A stretch of DNA of 64,000 nt from Streptococcus parasanguinis ATCC 15912 (GCF_000164675.2 NC_015678.1:1736001-1800000), one strand, 5' to 3'. Shown: positions 46,212 through 57,094, counted from the stretch's first letter. Translations and numbers: made by a program. Notes: a model not told the origin generated them from the sequence alone.

Positions 46212-47153
46212 ATGGTTCAAGAAATTGCAAAAAAATTGATCCGTATGGGGAAGAAGGAAGAAGCTCAGGATCTCTACTTCATTCCTCGGAAGGAGGAGTA
46301 TCAGGTTTTTATGAGGGTTGGAGATGAGAGGCGTTTTGTGCAATCCTTTCCTTTTGAGGAGATGACGGCTATTATCAGCCATTTTAAATTTGTAGCAGGG
46401 ATGAATGTGGGAGAAAAAAGGCGCAGCCAGCTAGGATCGTGTGATTACCCTTTGGAGAATGGAGTGGTTTCGATTCGCTTGTCGACGGTGGGGGATTATC
46501 GTGGCTATGAAAGCTTGGTCATTCGGCTTTTGCATGATGAGGAACGCGAATTGCGGTTTTGGTTTGATCAGTTGCCAGACTTGAAGAAGAAATTGGCTGG
46601 TCGTGGGCTTTATCTCTTTGCGGGTCCCGTTGGTTCGGGAAAGACCACTCTCATGCACGCTCTGGCGCAAGAGCGCTTTGCAGATCAGCAAGTCATGTCC
46701 ATTGAAGATCCTGTCGAGATCAAGCAAGAGAATATGCTTCAGCTCCAGCTGAATGACCAGATCGGCATGACCTATGACAACCTGATCAAACTCTCCTTAC
46801 GTCATCGACCGGATCTTCTCATTATTGGGGAGATCCGAGATAAGGAAACGGCCCGTGCAGTTGTACGAGCTAGTTTGACAGGGGTCACCGTCTTCTCTAC
46901 GATTCATGCCAAGAGCGTTAGAGGTGTTTATGAGCGCCTTTTAGAGCTTGGAGTGAGTGAGGAAGAACTCAAGATTGTTTTACAAGGTATTTGCTACCAA
47001 CGATTAATTGCAGGAGGAGGTGTTGTCGATTTTGCAACGGAAAACTACCAAGAGCACTCGGCCAGCCGCTGGAACCAACAAATGGATCTCTTGGCTCAAT
47101 CGGGATATATCCAGCTGGCTCAGGCGCAAGCCGAAAAAATTATCTACCGCTAA
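46212..47153 (+). CDS. comGA: ComGA, competence pilus assembly ATPase
   Basis: This 313-aa cytoplasmic ATPase powers assembly of the transformation pilus. It has Walker A GPVGSGKTT, Walker B region LLIIGEIRDKETARAVVRA and the His box STIHAKSVRGVYERL of GspE/PilB-type ATPases. I start at ATG 46212, which has GAGGAGG upstream. A GTG 15 bases earlier overlaps the ribosome-binding site. The comGB frame overlaps its 3' end by more than 100 bases, which implies translational coupling. Confidence 0.95.
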   Translation: MVQEIAKKLIRMGKKEEAQDLYFIPRKEEYQVFMRVGDERRFVQSFPFEEMTAIISHFKFVAGMNVGEKRRSQLGSCDYPLENGVVSIRLSTVGDYRGYESLVIRLLHDEERELRFWFDQLPDLKKKLAGRGLYLFAGPVGSGKTTLMHALAQERFADQQVMSIEDPVEIKQENMLQLQLNDQIGMTYDNLIKLSLRHRPDLLIIGEIRDKETARAVVRASLTGVTVFSTIHAKSVRGVYERLLELGVSEEELKIVLQGICYQRLIAGGGVVDFATENYQEHSASRWNQQMDLLAQSGYIQLAQAQAEKIIYR

Positions 47154-48117
47154 ACAAAAGCAAATCATCGAATTATTTTTGAATCTTTATTCGAGTGGTT
47201 TTCATCTGTCTGAGATCGTCGATTTTCTGGGTCGCTCCCACCTAGTGGAGAGTCGGTTGGTCTCTCAGATGCGGGAAGATCTCTCTCGTGGGAAGAGTTT
47301 CTCAGATATGATGGCGGGGATCGGTTTTTCAGATGCGGTCACGACACAGCTGTCTCTCGCTGAGCTCCATGGCAATCTTGCATTGAGCTTGGAGAAAATC
47401 AGTGCTTACTTAGAAAACATGTGCAAGGTCAAGAAAAAGCTGATTGAGGTCAGCACTTATCCTCTTATCTTGCTTGGATTTTTGGTTCTGATTATGCTAG
47501 GCTTGCGCAATTATTTGCTCCCTCAAATGGATGCTCAAAATATTGGGACGCAATTGATCAGTTCCTTCCCCCAACTCTTTTTGGCCTTAGGAGCGGGACT
47601 GGTGACCTTCTTCTTACTCGGCTTTCTCTATTACCGCCAGTCAGGCAAGATCAACGTTTTTAGAACTTTGTCTCATCTGCCTTTCGGGAAAGGCATGATT
47701 CAAGCTTATTTGACAGCCTATTATGCCAGAGAATGGGGAAATCTGATTGGGCAAGGATTGGAATTGTCTCAGATTTTTTCCATGATGCAGGAGCAAAAAT
47801 CCCAGCTTTTTCAAGAAATTGGAAGGGATTTAGCTCTTTCTTTAGATCGTGGCCAGTCCTTTTCAGAGACGGTCAGGGGGTATCCTTTTTTCAAAAAAGA
47901 ATTGCCCCTTATGATTGAATATGGTGAAGTCAAATCAAAGCTCGGAAGTGAGCTAGAAATCTACGCTGAAAAAACCTGGGAAGATTTCTTTCGTCGGGTT
48001 CACAAGGCTATGAATGTGATACAACCTTTGGTGTTTGTCTTTGTAGCTCTTGTGATTGTGTTACTCTATGCAGCCATGTTGCTGCCGATTTATCAAAATA
48101 TGGAGGTTCATTTATGA
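47023..48117 (+). CDS. comGB: ComGB, competence pilus polytopic membrane protein
   Basis: This GspF/PilC-type platform protein of about 364 aa has membrane segments near 150-175, 195-215 and 340-362. Family blocks include LFLNLYSSGFHLSEIVDFLG, KSFSDMM and YGEVKSKLGSELEIYAE. The start is uncertain. In-frame GTG (47020) and TTG (47023, 47032) codons follow AGGAGGAGG inside comGA, and no ATG is available until deep in the domain. I give the TTG at 47023 as a compromise. It overlaps comGC by 4 bases. Confidence 0.88.
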   Translation: MSILQRKTTKSTRPAAGTNKWISWLNRDISSWLRRKPKKLSTAKQKQIIELFLNLYSSGFHLSEIVDFLGRSHLVESRLVSQMREDLSRGKSFSDMMAGIGFSDAVTTQLSLAELHGNLALSLEKISAYLENMCKVKKKLIEVSTYPLILLGFLVLIMLGLRNYLLPQMDAQNIGTQLISSFPQLFLALGAGLVTFFLLGFLYYRQSGKINVFRTLSHLPFGKGMIQAYLTAYYAREWGNLIGQGLELSQIFSMMQEQKSQLFQEIGRDLALSLDRGQSFSETVRGYPFFKKELPLMIEYGEVKSKLGSELEIYAEKTWEDFFRRVHKAMNVIQPLVFVFVALVIVLLYAAMLLPIYQNMEVHL

Positions 48118-48431
48118 AAAAATTAAAAACCTATAAGGTTAAAGCCTTTACACTTATTGAAATGTTGGTGGTCTTATTGATCATCAGTGTGCTCTTATTG
48201 CTCTTTGTGCCGAATTTGACCAAGCAAAAAGACTCCGTGAAAGAGACAGGAAATGCAGCGGTTGTGAAGGTGGTCGAAAGTCAGGCTGAATTGTACGAGC
48301 TCAATCATACCAATGACCAAGCCACTCTAGCAAAACTGATTGCTGATGGAAATATTACCAACAAACAAGCAGAATCCTACCGTTCCTATTATGCGAAAAA
48401 TAGTGGAGAAACTCGTGCGGTTGCAGATTAA
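48114..48431 (+). CDS. comGC: ComGC, major competence pseudopilin
   Basis: This 105-aa prepilin has the cleavage motif KA-FTLIEMLVVL, with Glu at position +5 of the mature protein, followed by a hydrophobic helix (VVLLIISVLLLLFVPNL). It is the main subunit of the DNA-uptake pilus. The ATG overlaps the comGB stop (ATGA). comGD starts inside its last codons. Confidence 0.95.
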   Translation: MKKLKTYKVKAFTLIEMLVVLLIISVLLLLFVPNLTKQKDSVKETGNAAVVKVVESQAELYELNHTNDQATLAKLIADGNITNKQAESYRSYYAKNSGETRAVAD

Positions 48432-48825
48432 GGCCTTCACTTTGGTGGAGACCCTTCTGACCTTGATGATCGTTAGTTTTATCTATCTGGGCTTATCGGG
48501 ATCGATCAAGACGAGCTTTCAGCAGGTAGAAGAAAAAGTATTTTTTGCAGAGTTTGAACACCTCTATCAAGAAAGCCAGAAAATAGCGCTGGCAAGGCAA
48601 ACGGAATTGGATGTTGAAGTGACTGCAAGGAAGATTCAAACGCCTTATCAGACGGTGGAGATTCCTGATTCTGTCATTTTGCAAGATCCTAAAACTATTC
48701 GTTTAGACCGTGCAGGTGGCAATTCATCCCTGGCCAATGTTCACTTTCAGACACAGAGAGGAGTGGTGACCTATCAACTGTCGCTTGGAAATGGGAAAAT
48801 TAAAAAAAGAATCCGTTCCCGCTAG
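48391..48825 (+). CDS. comGD: ComGD, minor competence pseudopilin
   Basis: This 144-aa minor prepilin has the cleavage motif KA-FTLVETLLTLMIVSFIYLG. I start at ATG 48391 (MRKIVEKLVRL), inside the end of comGC. The ribosome-binding site is weak, so translation probably depends on coupling to comGC. An earlier in-frame start at 48340 would put too long a leader before the prepilin helix. Confidence 0.9.
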   Translation: MRKIVEKLVRLQIKAFTLVETLLTLMIVSFIYLGLSGSIKTSFQQVEEKVFFAEFEHLYQESQKIALARQTELDVEVTARKIQTPYQTVEIPDSVILQDPKTIRLDRAGGNSSLANVHFQTQRGVVTYQLSLGNGKIKKRIRSR

Positions 48826-49078
48826 TATTCTCATAGAATCTTTGGTAGCCTTGAGTTTATTTGCCATGATTACGACCTTATTGTTAGGGGAGATCCGCCG
48901 TTCGCGCAAGGAGCGACTAGCGGATTTTAAAGAGGTAGAAGTCTTATCTGTCGCTCAAATGGCACTTCAGACAGGGCAAAATCATCTTGAGGCCAATGGT
49001 ATTCAGGTTCAAGTCGAAAAAGATGCCGATCAACTCACGGTCTATCATCAAGGAAAGGTGGTGCTGCATGTGGAATAA
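48791..49078 (+). CDS. comGE: ComGE, minor competence pseudopilin
   Basis: This 95-aa protein has a degenerate prepilin start (KKESVPASILIESLVALSLF) in which Ala-Ser replaces the usual Gly/Ala-Phe cleavage pair, as is common for ComGE. The block KEVEVLSVAQMALQTGQN is typical. I start at ATG 48791, overlapping comGD by 35 bases. comGF overlaps its end by 11 bases. Confidence 0.85.
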   Translation: MGKLKKESVPASILIESLVALSLFAMITTLLLGEIRRSRKERLADFKEVEVLSVAQMALQTGQNHLEANGIQVQVEKDADQLTVYHQGKVVLHVE

Positions 49079-49520
49079 AGAAAAGGTCAAGGCCTTTACC
49101 CTTCTCGAAGCCTTGGTCGCTCTCTTAGTGCTTAGTGGGGGAGTGTTGGTCTTTCAAGGCTTGACCAAGCTTCTGCATGCTGAATTGGACTACCAGGCGC
49201 ATCAAAAGCAGGAAGAATGGATACTTTTTCAGCAACAATTGCAGGTGGAATTGGACCGGAGTCATTTTGAAAAAGTAGCGGACAATCATATCTACTTGGT
49301 TCAGGATCAAAAACCAATTGCTATTGGCCAATCTAAAGGAGATGATATCCGAAAAACAGATGATAAGGGCAGGGGCTATCAGCCTATGATTTCAGGTGTT
49401 CGCTCTAGCCAAATTTGGCAGGAGGGAGATTTGCTTCATCTGCGGTTGGATTTTGAAGAAGGTCTAGAAAGGGAGTATGTCTACCATGTGGTACCAGCGA
49501 TACAAAATGAAAAAAGTTAA
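49068..49520 (+). CDS. comGF: ComGF, minor competence pseudopilin
   Basis: This 150-aa prepilin-like protein has the motif VKA-FTLLEALVALLVLSGG. I start at the ATG 49068, which gives MWNKEKVKAF and has AAGGAAAGGTGG upstream. A longer in-frame opening lies within comGE. It is part of the minor pilin complex at the pilus tip or base. Confidence 0.9.
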   Translation: MWNKEKVKAFTLLEALVALLVLSGGVLVFQGLTKLLHAELDYQAHQKQEEWILFQQQLQVELDRSHFEKVADNHIYLVQDQKPIAIGQSKGDDIRKTDDKGRGYQPMISGVRSSQIWQEGDLLHLRLDFEEGLEREYVYHVVPAIQNEKS

Positions 49521-49944
49521 GGCTGGTGTCTTGCTTTACGCTCTCTTGATGGCAGCGATTTTTAGTCTCTTGCTTCAGTTTTACCTGCACCGTCAGGTTG
49601 CGGAGAGACGAATCTTAGAGACGAGTCAAGAGCGTCTTCGGGCCTATGCTTTGGTGCAATTGGCTCTTGAAAAGAGAAAGAGTGATGAGAAGACATCAGA
49701 GATTCATTTAAAGTCTGGAACAGTTCAGCTAAGGCAGGATACTGGTTTTCTTCATGCCCAAGCTGAGATAAATGGCGAAAGCTATGAGTTTATCCTTCCT
49801 GTAAGGGAAGAAAAAGAAAGTAGCAAGAGTCAAAAAGAAAAGAAGAAGACACAGAAAGATAAGGAGAAGGCAGGGAGCGAAACGCCTTCTGAAGAGACGC
49901 CAAACGAGACCAAGGAACCATCAGAAAATAGCGAAAAAGACTAA
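49486..49944 (+). CDS. comGG: ComGG, competence pilus minor protein
   Basis: This 152-aa protein has one N-terminal hydrophobic helix (KAGVLLYALLMAAIFSLLLQ) and a Lys/Glu-rich, low-complexity C-terminal tail of about 50 residues. I prefer ATG 49486 (MWYQRYKMKKVKAG), by analogy with pneumococcal CglG, which starts MW. ATG 49507 is the alternative. It overlaps comGF and ends the comG series. Confidence 0.85.
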   Translation: MWYQRYKMKKVKAGVLLYALLMAAIFSLLLQFYLHRQVAERRILETSQERLRAYALVQLALEKRKSDEKTSEIHLKSGTVQLRQDTGFLHAQAEINGESYEFILPVREEKESSKSQKEKKKTQKDKEKAGSETPSEETPNETKEPSENSEKD

Positions 49945-49974
49945 TTTTTGGTATGATAGGGTGCGGAGGAAATC

Positions 49975-50928
49975 ATGAATTTCGAAAAAATTGAACAAGC
50001 CTATACCTATCTATTAGAAAACACTCAAAGTATTCAAAATGAATTGTCGACCAACTTTTATGATGCCTTGATTGAACAGAATGTCATGTATTTGGAGGGC
50101 AAGACAGACCTAGACATTGTTAAAAACAATAGCAAAAAATTAAAAGAACTAGGTTTAAGTAAGGAAGAATGGCGCAGAGCCTACCAATTCCTTTTTATGA
50201 AAGCTGCTCAGACAGAACCTTTACAAGCGAATCACCAGTTCACACCAGATGCGATTGGTTTTATCATTACATTTTTGATCGATCAGTTGGCTAAAAGCGA
50301 CCAACTGGATGTCTTAGAAGTGGGAAGTGGAACCGGAAATCTCGCTGAGACTATTGTCAACAATAGCCGTCTCACGATTGATTACTTGGGATTGGAAGTA
50401 GATGATCTCTTGATTGACCTATCTGCTAGTATCGCAGATGTGATGGAGTCTAGCGTTGTCTTTGCACAAGGCGACGCGGTGCGTCCACAAGTTTTAAAAG
50501 AAAGTGACTTGATCGTTAGCGACTTACCGATTGGCTATTATCCAGATGATGCGATTGCACAGCGCTATCAGGTAGTGAGCTCCGAAGGCCATACCTATGC
50601 CCATCACCTCATGATGGAACAGGCTTTGAAATATCTGAAACCTCAAGGAGTTGCCATCTTTTTAGCTCCAAATAACCTCTTGACAAGCCCTCAGAGTGAT
50701 CTGTTGAAAGCTTGGCTAACAGACAAAGCCCAAATCCTTGCCATGTTGACCTTGCCAGAATCTCTTTTTTCAAATCCAGCCTATGCTAAGACGATTTTCG
50801 TCCTACGAAAACAAGAAGAAGAGTCTGTTCAGCCCTTTGTCTATCCTTTTACCGATCTCCAGGATCAAGATCAGGTGGTTCACTTCATGGAAAGTTTCCA
50901 AAACTGGTTAAAGGATAGTGAAATTTGA
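49975..50928 (+). CDS. class I SAM-dependent methyltransferase (N6-adenine methylase-like, YtxK type)
   Basis: This 317-aa protein has a SAM-binding loop DVLEVGSGTGNLAETIV (about 108-125) and DLIVSDLPIGYYP in the place of the NPPY motif. It follows comGG by 30 bases, as is standard in streptococci, and its target is unknown. It may be cotranscribed with comG as a late competence gene. The SDLP motif suggests either a changed target or loss of base flipping compared with typical adenine methylases. Confidence 0.83.
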   Translation: MNFEKIEQAYTYLLENTQSIQNELSTNFYDALIEQNVMYLEGKTDLDIVKNNSKKLKELGLSKEEWRRAYQFLFMKAAQTEPLQANHQFTPDAIGFIITFLIDQLAKSDQLDVLEVGSGTGNLAETIVNNSRLTIDYLGLEVDDLLIDLSASIADVMESSVVFAQGDAVRPQVLKESDLIVSDLPIGYYPDDAIAQRYQVVSSEGHTYAHHLMMEQALKYLKPQGVAIFLAPNNLLTSPQSDLLKAWLTDKAQILAMLTLPESLFSNPAYAKTIFVLRKQEEESVQPFVYPFTDLQDQDQVVHFMESFQNWLKDSEI

Positions 50929-50937
50929 TCAAAGATC

Positions 50938-50946
50938 TGATATAAT
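50938..50946 (+). promoter_or_regulatory. ackA extended -10 promoter
   Basis: TGATATAAT is an extended -10 element placed 33 bases before the ackA start. No clear -35 is needed or seen. Confidence 0.6.
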
Positions 50947-50979
50947 AGAGGAAGTGAAAACGCTTAATGAGGTGAATAT

Positions 50980-52173
50980 ATGTCGAAAACAATTTCTATT
51001 AATGCAGGAAGCTCTAGTTTGAAATGGCAATTGTACCAAATGCCAGAGGAAACTGTTCTTGCAAAAGGGTTGATTGAACGGATCGGTTTGAAGGATTCTA
51101 TTTCAACCGTTAAATTTGATGGACGCTCTGAAAAACAAGTATTAGATATCCAGGACCATACACAAGCTGTAAAAATTTTGTTGGATGATTTGATTCGTTT
51201 TGATATTATCAAATCCTACGATGAGATTACAGGTGTGGGCCACCGCGTCGTTGCTGGCGGAGAATACTTCAAGGATTCTGCCTTGGTAGATGACGAAGTC
51301 CTTCGAAAAGTAGAAGAATTGTCTTTGTTAGCACCTCTTCATAATCCTGCAAATGCAGCTGGAATTCGTGCCTTTAGAGAGATTTGTCCAAATATTACCA
51401 GTGTTGTGGTATTTGATACTTCTTTCCATACAACCATGCCGGAAAAAGCTTATCGTTACCCTCTTCCAACTAAATATTACACAGAAAATAAGGTTCGTAA
51501 ATATGGCGCTCATGGAACCAGTCATCAGTATGTAGCTGGTGAAGCTGCTAAACTTCTTGGAAAACCATTAGAAGAATTGAAATTGATCACCTGCCACGTT
51601 GGAAATGGTGTATCTGTTACAGCGGTTGACAAGGGAATCTCTGTCGATACCTCAATGGGCTTCACCCCTCTAGGTGGAGTCATGATGGGAACCCGTACAG
51701 GGGATCTCGATCCAGCGATTATTCCTTACTTGATGGAGCATACAGAGGATTTCAATAAGCCTGAAGATATCAGCCGTATCCTCAATCGTGAATCAGGTCT
51801 TCTGGGTGTTTCTGGATCTTCTAGCGACATGCGGGATATTCATACAGCGATGCACAATGGAGACGAAAAAGCCAAATTGGCATACGATATCTTTATCGAT
51901 CGTTTGCAAAAATACATCGGTCAATACTTAGCTGTCTTGAACGGGGCAGATGCCATCATCTTTACAGCAGGAATCGGTGAAAATGCAGTAAACGTTCGTT
52001 CTTCTATTATCAATGGAATCAGCTGGTTTGGCTGCAAGGTCGACCCTGAAAAGAACGTCTTTGGAGCTATCGGAGATATTTCCACAGATGATTCACGTGT
52101 GAAGGTATTGGTGATTCCAACGGATGAAGAGTTGGTGATTGCGCGTGACGTTGAACGTTTCAAAAATCAGTAA
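50980..52173 (+). CDS. ackA: acetate kinase
   Basis: This 397-aa enzyme makes ATP and acetate from acetyl phosphate. It has the N-terminal motif [24 protein letters not shown] (catalytic Asp), [20 protein letters not shown] and FTAGIGENA. It is complete and has its own promoter and terminator. Placement after comG is usual in this genus. Confidence 0.97.
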   Translation: MSKTISINAGSSSLKWQLYQMPEETVLAKGLIERIGLKDSISTVKFDGRSEKQVLDIQDHTQAVKILLDDLIRFDIIKSYDEITGVGHRVVAGGEYFKDSALVDDEVLRKVEELSLLAPLHNPANAAGIRAFREICPNITSVVVFDTSFHTTMPEKAYRYPLPTKYYTENKVRKYGAHGTSHQYVAGEAAKLLGKPLEELKLITCHVGNGVSVTAVDKGISVDTSMGFTPLGGVMMGTRTGDLDPAIIPYLMEHTEDFNKPEDISRILNRESGLLGVSGSSSDMRDIHTAMHNGDEKAKLAYDIFIDRLQKYIGQYLAVLNGADAIIFTAGIGENAVNVRSSIINGISWFGCKVDPEKNVFGAIGDISTDDSRVKVLVIPTDEELVIARDVERFKNQ

Positions 52174-52187
52174 ACTGAAATAAAGTG

Positions 52188-52225
52188 AGAAGGCTGGAGG
52201 CGAAAGCCCCAGTCTTCTTATTTTA
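52188..52225 (+). terminator. ackA terminator
   Basis: AGAAGGCTGG and CCAGTCTTCT pair with an inner GGC/GCC stem around GAAA. TATTTTAT follows. Confidence 0.85.
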
Positions 52226-52245
52226 TACAAGAAAGAGGTTGTCCA

Positions 52246-52977
52246 TTGAAAAATATACAGTCTTTTATTCGAGAGCACCCATTATGTCAGAATGCCCTCT
52301 GGCTCCTTCTTTTTGTGCCCTTATTCTTTCTCTCACAATTCCCCCTCATCACCATGGTTTATTCCCTTCAAGAAGGAGTAGATGCAAGGTGGGTCACTAT
52401 CCTCACTCTTTTGGCGACAGTGGCAGTACTCTTTGTTTTTTATAGGGTCATCAAGATGAGCCCTCTGGAGAACTTAGATGTTCGGGTCATAACCTGGCCG
52501 GCTCTGGGGAGAAATTTTCTTTTTCTTCTCTTGTTGATGGCTAATAACCTGCTAGCCTATCCCTTGTTGAAACAAGAGGCAGGTGGTACGACGGCAAACC
52601 AAGCGGCTCTGAATGAACTACAATCTCATGCTCCTTTTCTTGCTATGGGAATGGTCGTGATCCTTGTCGCTCCGATTCTAGAAGAGCTGCTCTGTCGGGC
52701 CATCATCCCTCGTTTGATCTTTCGAGGGGCAGAACCGATCGGTTACTTAGCCGGTGCTCTCTTTTTTACTTACTTGCATGGACCGAGTACCCTAGGGGAA
52801 TGGGTAGCTTACGGAGGCATGTCCTTGATCTTAACTTGGGTGGCTTATCGCTACCAGCGGATCGAGTATAGCATCTGTCTCCATATGACCTTGAATGCGC
52901 TAGCTTATTATTATCCAGCTGTATTCCTCCTTTGTTTATTGCCGGTATCGAGAGTTTTCTTCCATGATAAATTATGA
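52246..52977 (+). CDS. CPBP family intramembrane metalloprotease
   Basis: This 243-aa membrane protein has about six to eight hydrophobic segments. The CPBP (Abi/CAAX protease) motifs are visible: EELLCRAI (EExxxR) near residue 146, FFTYLHGP (FxxxH) near 170 and HMTLNA near 217. The start is TTG at 52246, with AGAAAGAGG upstream. The family includes bacteriocin self-immunity proteins and processing proteases. The substrate is unknown. Confidence 0.85.
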   Translation: MKNIQSFIREHPLCQNALWLLLFVPLFFLSQFPLITMVYSLQEGVDARWVTILTLLATVAVLFVFYRVIKMSPLENLDVRVITWPALGRNFLFLLLLMANNLLAYPLLKQEAGGTTANQAALNELQSHAPFLAMGMVVILVAPILEELLCRAIIPRLIFRGAEPIGYLAGALFFTYLHGPSTLGEWVAYGGMSLILTWVAYRYQRIEYSICLHMTLNALAYYYPAVFLLCLLPVSRVFFHDKL

Positions 52978-53096
52978 TAAAATGGTAGGTACCAATGAGT
53001 TTTGATGCAGAACCTTCGTACAGAAGGTCAGAAAAATAAGCAATCCGTATGGAGAATGAACTCAGAGGTTTAGAACATTTGTTCTAGCCTCTTTTG
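52975..53096 (+). promoter_or_regulatory. folate operon promoter and leader with terminator hairpin
   Basis: An extended -10 TGATAAAAT (52975-52983) overlaps the end of the CPBP gene. The leader then holds AGAACCTTCGTACAGAAGGT hairpin-forming sequence (from about 53007) and a terminator AGAGGTTTAGAAC/GTTCTAGCCTCT with TTTT (53064-53096). The start of folP is 43 bases later. This could be an attenuator of the folate genes, or the terminator of the CPBP gene with a second promoter unseen. Confidence 0.5.
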
Positions 53097-53114
53097 TTCG
53101 CAATCATGCTGTAG

Positions 53115-54089
<975 letters not shown>

Positions 54090-55400
54090 ATGAAGACAAA
54101 AGAACATCAGTTGGATCTTCGTTGGCTAGAAGCCTATCGTTCCCAAGATCCACATTTCGGTTTGGAGCGCATGGAAGCTCTCATGGCTTTGAGAGGAAAT
54201 CCTCACTTAGACTGTCGGGTCATTCATGTTGCGGGGACCAATGGCAAAGGCTCTACCATTGCTACCTTATCCCAACTCTTGAGGCTGGCAGGTTTACGCG
54301 TTGGAGTTTTTACCTCTCCTTATCTGATCCATTACAATGACCAAATCACCATTAATGGCGAAGCTATTGCGGATCAAGACCTGCAAACCTACCTGGATAG
54401 TTACCAGCAGCTCCTGGAAGCTGAAGAATCAAGGGCTATCTTTCAAGGTTTGACTGAATTTGAAGTGATGACGGCGATTGCCTATGATTATTTTGCTCAC
54501 GAGGAGTTGGATTATGTGATCATGGAAGTCGGTATGGGGGGACGACTAGACAGTACCAATGTCTGTCAGCCCGTTCTGACTGCGATCACTTCGATTGGCT
54601 TGGATCATGTCGCTCTTCTTGGGCCAGATCTGGCTTCCATCGCCCGTGAAAAGGCAGGCATCATTAAGCCAGGAATTCCTCTGGTTCTAGGGAAATTAGA
54701 AGCAGAAGCCAGCCAAGTCATTGAAGGCATTGCGATTCAGGAGCAGGCACCGATAACAGCCTATGACAGAGATTACAAAGTTGAGCTAGAAACCTCTTGT
54801 CTATCAGGTCAATCCTTTTCTTATCACAGTTCCAAAAGAGAAAAAGCCTCTTATCAAGTAGCGCTCTTGGGTCATCACCAGGCTAGAAATGCAGCTCTTG
54901 CGATCAGTATCTGTGATGTACTTTTTGAAAGAGAAGGGCGTGAACTCTTGTCAAGAGAGTTAGTGGATGAGGCCTTGCATCAAGTCGTCTGGCCTGGCCG
55001 GATGGAAGTGGTCTCGCAAAATCCCATGATCTTGCTAGATGGGGCCCATAACCCCCACGCCGTTGCGCCTTTAATCGCAAGTCTTCGGGAACTGTTCCCA
55101 AGTCAAAAAAAGACCATTCTTTTTACCTGCATCCGGACCAAAGCGTTAGAAGAGATGCTCATTCAGTGGCAGGAACTGGAAAATAGTCGCTTGATCCTCA
55201 CGACCTTTGAAGATCCAAGAGCCTATTCTCAAGAAGAGATAAAAGCTGCTGCGAAAAAGCATCAGCTTGAGAAAGTCAACTGGCAAGAGTTTCTACAAAA
55301 CTGGCAAGCTGAAGGCGATGAGCTCCTCATTGTAACGGGGTCGCTCTACTTCCTTAGCCAGGTACGACCTTATTTATTAAAAACAGAAAAATCCAACTAG
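54090..55400 (+). CDS. folC: folylpolyglutamate synthase/dihydrofolate synthase
   Basis: This 436-aa Mur-ligase-like enzyme adds glutamate to dihydropteroate or folates. It has the ATP-binding loop [25 protein letters not shown] and [15 protein letters not shown]. The ATG follows the folP stop directly, and the ribosome-binding site lies inside folP. It is the second gene of the folate operon. Confidence 0.95.
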   Translation: MKTKEHQLDLRWLEAYRSQDPHFGLERMEALMALRGNPHLDCRVIHVAGTNGKGSTIATLSQLLRLAGLRVGVFTSPYLIHYNDQITINGEAIADQDLQTYLDSYQQLLEAEESRAIFQGLTEFEVMTAIAYDYFAHEELDYVIMEVGMGGRLDSTNVCQPVLTAITSIGLDHVALLGPDLASIAREKAGIIKPGIPLVLGKLEAEASQVIEGIAIQEQAPITAYDRDYKVELETSCLSGQSFSYHSSKREKASYQVALLGHHQARNAALAISICDVLFEREGRELLSRELVDEALHQVVWPGRMEVVSQNPMILLDGAHNPHAVAPLIASLRELFPSQKKTILFTCIRTKALEEMLIQWQELENSRLILTTFEDPRAYSQEEIKAAAKKHQLEKVNWQEFLQNWQAEGDELLIVTGSLYFLSQVRPYLLKTEKSN

Positions 55401-55408
55401 GAGATGAT

Positions 55409-55963
55409 ATGGATACAAAGAAAATTGAAGAAGCAGTGAAAATGATCATCGAGGCAGTCGGTGAAGATGAGAACCGTGAGGGCCTTCAGGAAACGCCGAC
55501 CCGCATTGCCAAGATGTACCAAGAAATCTTTGCGGGACTAGGGCAGACAGCAGAAGAGCACCTGTCTAAATCATTTGAAATCATTGATAACAATATGGTG
55601 GTCGAGAAGGATATCTTCTTCCATTCCATGTGTGAGCATCACTTTTTACCATTTTATGGAAAAGTGCACATTGCCTACATTCCAAATGGCCGTGTGGCTG
55701 GGCTTTCAAAACTGGCTCGTACGGTCGAGGTTTATGCTAAAAAACCACAGATTCAGGAACGTTTGACGGTAGAAATCGCAGATGCCTTGATGGAATATCT
55801 TGGAGCACAAGGAGCACTTGTCTGGGTAGAAGCAGAGCATATGTGTATGAACATGCGTGGTGTCCGTAAACCTGGGACCGCTACAGTGACAACTGCAGCG
55901 CGTGGAGTGCTTGCGACAAATAAAGACTTAAAAAATGAAGCCTATAAACTCATGGGCCACTAA
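55409..55963 (+). CDS. folE: GTP cyclohydrolase I
   Basis: This 184-aa enzyme makes 7,8-dihydroneopterin triphosphate from GTP. It has zinc ligands in [18 protein letters not shown] and [16 protein letters not shown]. The length is typical. AGGAGATGAT lies just before the ATG, 8 bases after folC. Confidence 0.97.
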   Translation: MDTKKIEEAVKMIIEAVGEDENREGLQETPTRIAKMYQEIFAGLGQTAEEHLSKSFEIIDNNMVVEKDIFFHSMCEHHFLPFYGKVHIAYIPNGRVAGLSKLARTVEVYAKKPQIQERLTVEIADALMEYLGAQGALVWVEAEHMCMNMRGVRKPGTATVTTAARGVLATNKDLKNEAYKLMGH

Positions 55964-55988
55964 TGGCTGGCTATAAGAGGTGAACAGA

Positions 55989-56798
55989 GTGGATCAATTA
56001 CGGATCAAGGACTTAGAGGTATACGCCTATCACGGTGTTTTTCCGGCAGAAAAAGAATTAGGACAACGCTTTGTCCTAGACCTATGGGTAGATTATGAGA
56101 TGACTCGTGCTGCCCGCACAGGTGATTTGGAAGCTTCGATTCATTATGGGATCTTGGCGGAACAGTTGACCGAGTGGATGCAGGCAGAAAAAATCGATCT
56201 GATTGAAACGGTGGCCTTTCAGTTGGTTCAAAAGATTTTCGAAAGCTATGCCTTTGTAGAAAAAGTTCGTCTGGAGTTGAAAAAGCCATGGGCTCCTGTT
56301 CCCTTGCCATTAGAGACTTGTTCGGTGACAATCGAACGGGAGAAAAAACGGGCCTTTATTGGGCTTGGCACCAATATGGGAGATAAACAACTGCAACTAG
56401 AGACGGCGCTAGAAAAAATCAAGGATCGAGGCATTCGCCTTCTTCAGACATCCACAAGGATTGAAACAGAACCTTGGGGAGGAGTGGAGCAGGACACCTT
56501 TTTGAATCAAGTGGCAGAGGTTGAAACCTGGATGACCCCAGAGGATTTACTAGAGACCTTACTTGCCATTGAGCAGGAAATGGGGCGTGTCCGTGAGGTC
56601 AAGTGGGGGCCGCGTGTGATCGATCTAGATCTGCTCTATATGGATGACACCATTTGTTACAGTCCGAGCTTGATCTTGCCACATCCTTATGTGGCAGAAC
56701 GTGCCTTTGTCCTAGAGTCTTTGAATGAAATTGCTCCTCATTTTGTGGACCCTGTTCAAAGAAAGCCCATTCGCCAATTATGGGAGGCTGTCAAATAG
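55989..56798 (+). CDS. sulD: SulD, bifunctional dihydroneopterin aldolase/HPPK (FolB-FolK)
   Basis: This 269-aa fusion carries the aldolase FolB (residues 1-118, with [18 protein letters not shown]) and the pyrophosphokinase FolK (about 119-269, with [19 protein letters not shown] and [11 protein letters not shown]). The fusion is characteristic of streptococci. I start at GTG 55989 ([16 protein letters not shown]), which has AGAGGTG upstream. A GTG three codons earlier is a less likely start. It completes the folate branch. Confidence 0.95.
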   Translation: MDQLRIKDLEVYAYHGVFPAEKELGQRFVLDLWVDYEMTRAARTGDLEASIHYGILAEQLTEWMQAEKIDLIETVAFQLVQKIFESYAFVEKVRLELKKPWAPVPLPLETCSVTIEREKKRAFIGLGTNMGDKQLQLETALEKIKDRGIRLLQTSTRIETEPWGGVEQDTFLNQVAEVETWMTPEDLLETLLAIEQEMGRVREVKWGPRVIDLDLLYMDDTICYSPSLILPHPYVAERAFVLESLNEIAPHFVDPVQRKPIRQLWEAVK

Positions 56799-56930
56799 TC
56801 CCTCTTCTTTGCATCATAAAAAAACAATCCCTATTCGAGGGATTGTTGAGAGCGTTGAGAAACGAATCTTTAATAAAATCTAATCAATTCTTTAAAAATT
56901 ATACTCGTTATAGTTATTCAATCATATTCT
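56799..56930. other. intergenic region after sulD
   Basis: This stretch holds a hairpin that works as a leftward terminator (56818-56847) and about 80 A+T-rich bases with no gene. The interspersed element copy C follows. Confidence 0.5.
56818..56847 (-). terminator. leftward terminator (minus strand) beyond the interspersed element
   Basis: AACAATCCCT and AGGGATTGTT pair around ATTCG. The A tract on the left gives a T tract on the minus strand. It probably ends the UPF0371 gene transcript after it passes through the repeat. Confidence 0.75.
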
Positions 56931-57068
56931 GAAACTTTCCACCGTGAGAAAAGTGCCTGAAACGACTCAGTTTCAGGCACTCGGAATTATTGAGACCTTA
57001 GGCTCAATAATTAGTCATGGAACTTCGTAGAAGTTCGCTGACGTCCGTACTCACCTAAGGAAAGTTTT
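56931..57068. repeat. GAAACTTTCC interspersed element, copy C (inverted)
   Basis: GAAACTTTCC (56931-56940) and GGAAAGTTT (57059-57067) bound an element of about 137 bases. It is the reverse complement of copy B with strong inner hairpins (GTGCCTGAAAC/GTTTCAGGCAC, AATTATTGAG/CTCAATAATT). The block CCGTACTCACCTAAGG matches copy B exactly in reverse. It has no coding capacity. Confidence 0.75.
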
Positions 57069-57094
57069 TTTAAGAAGACTTTGTCTTCAATCTG

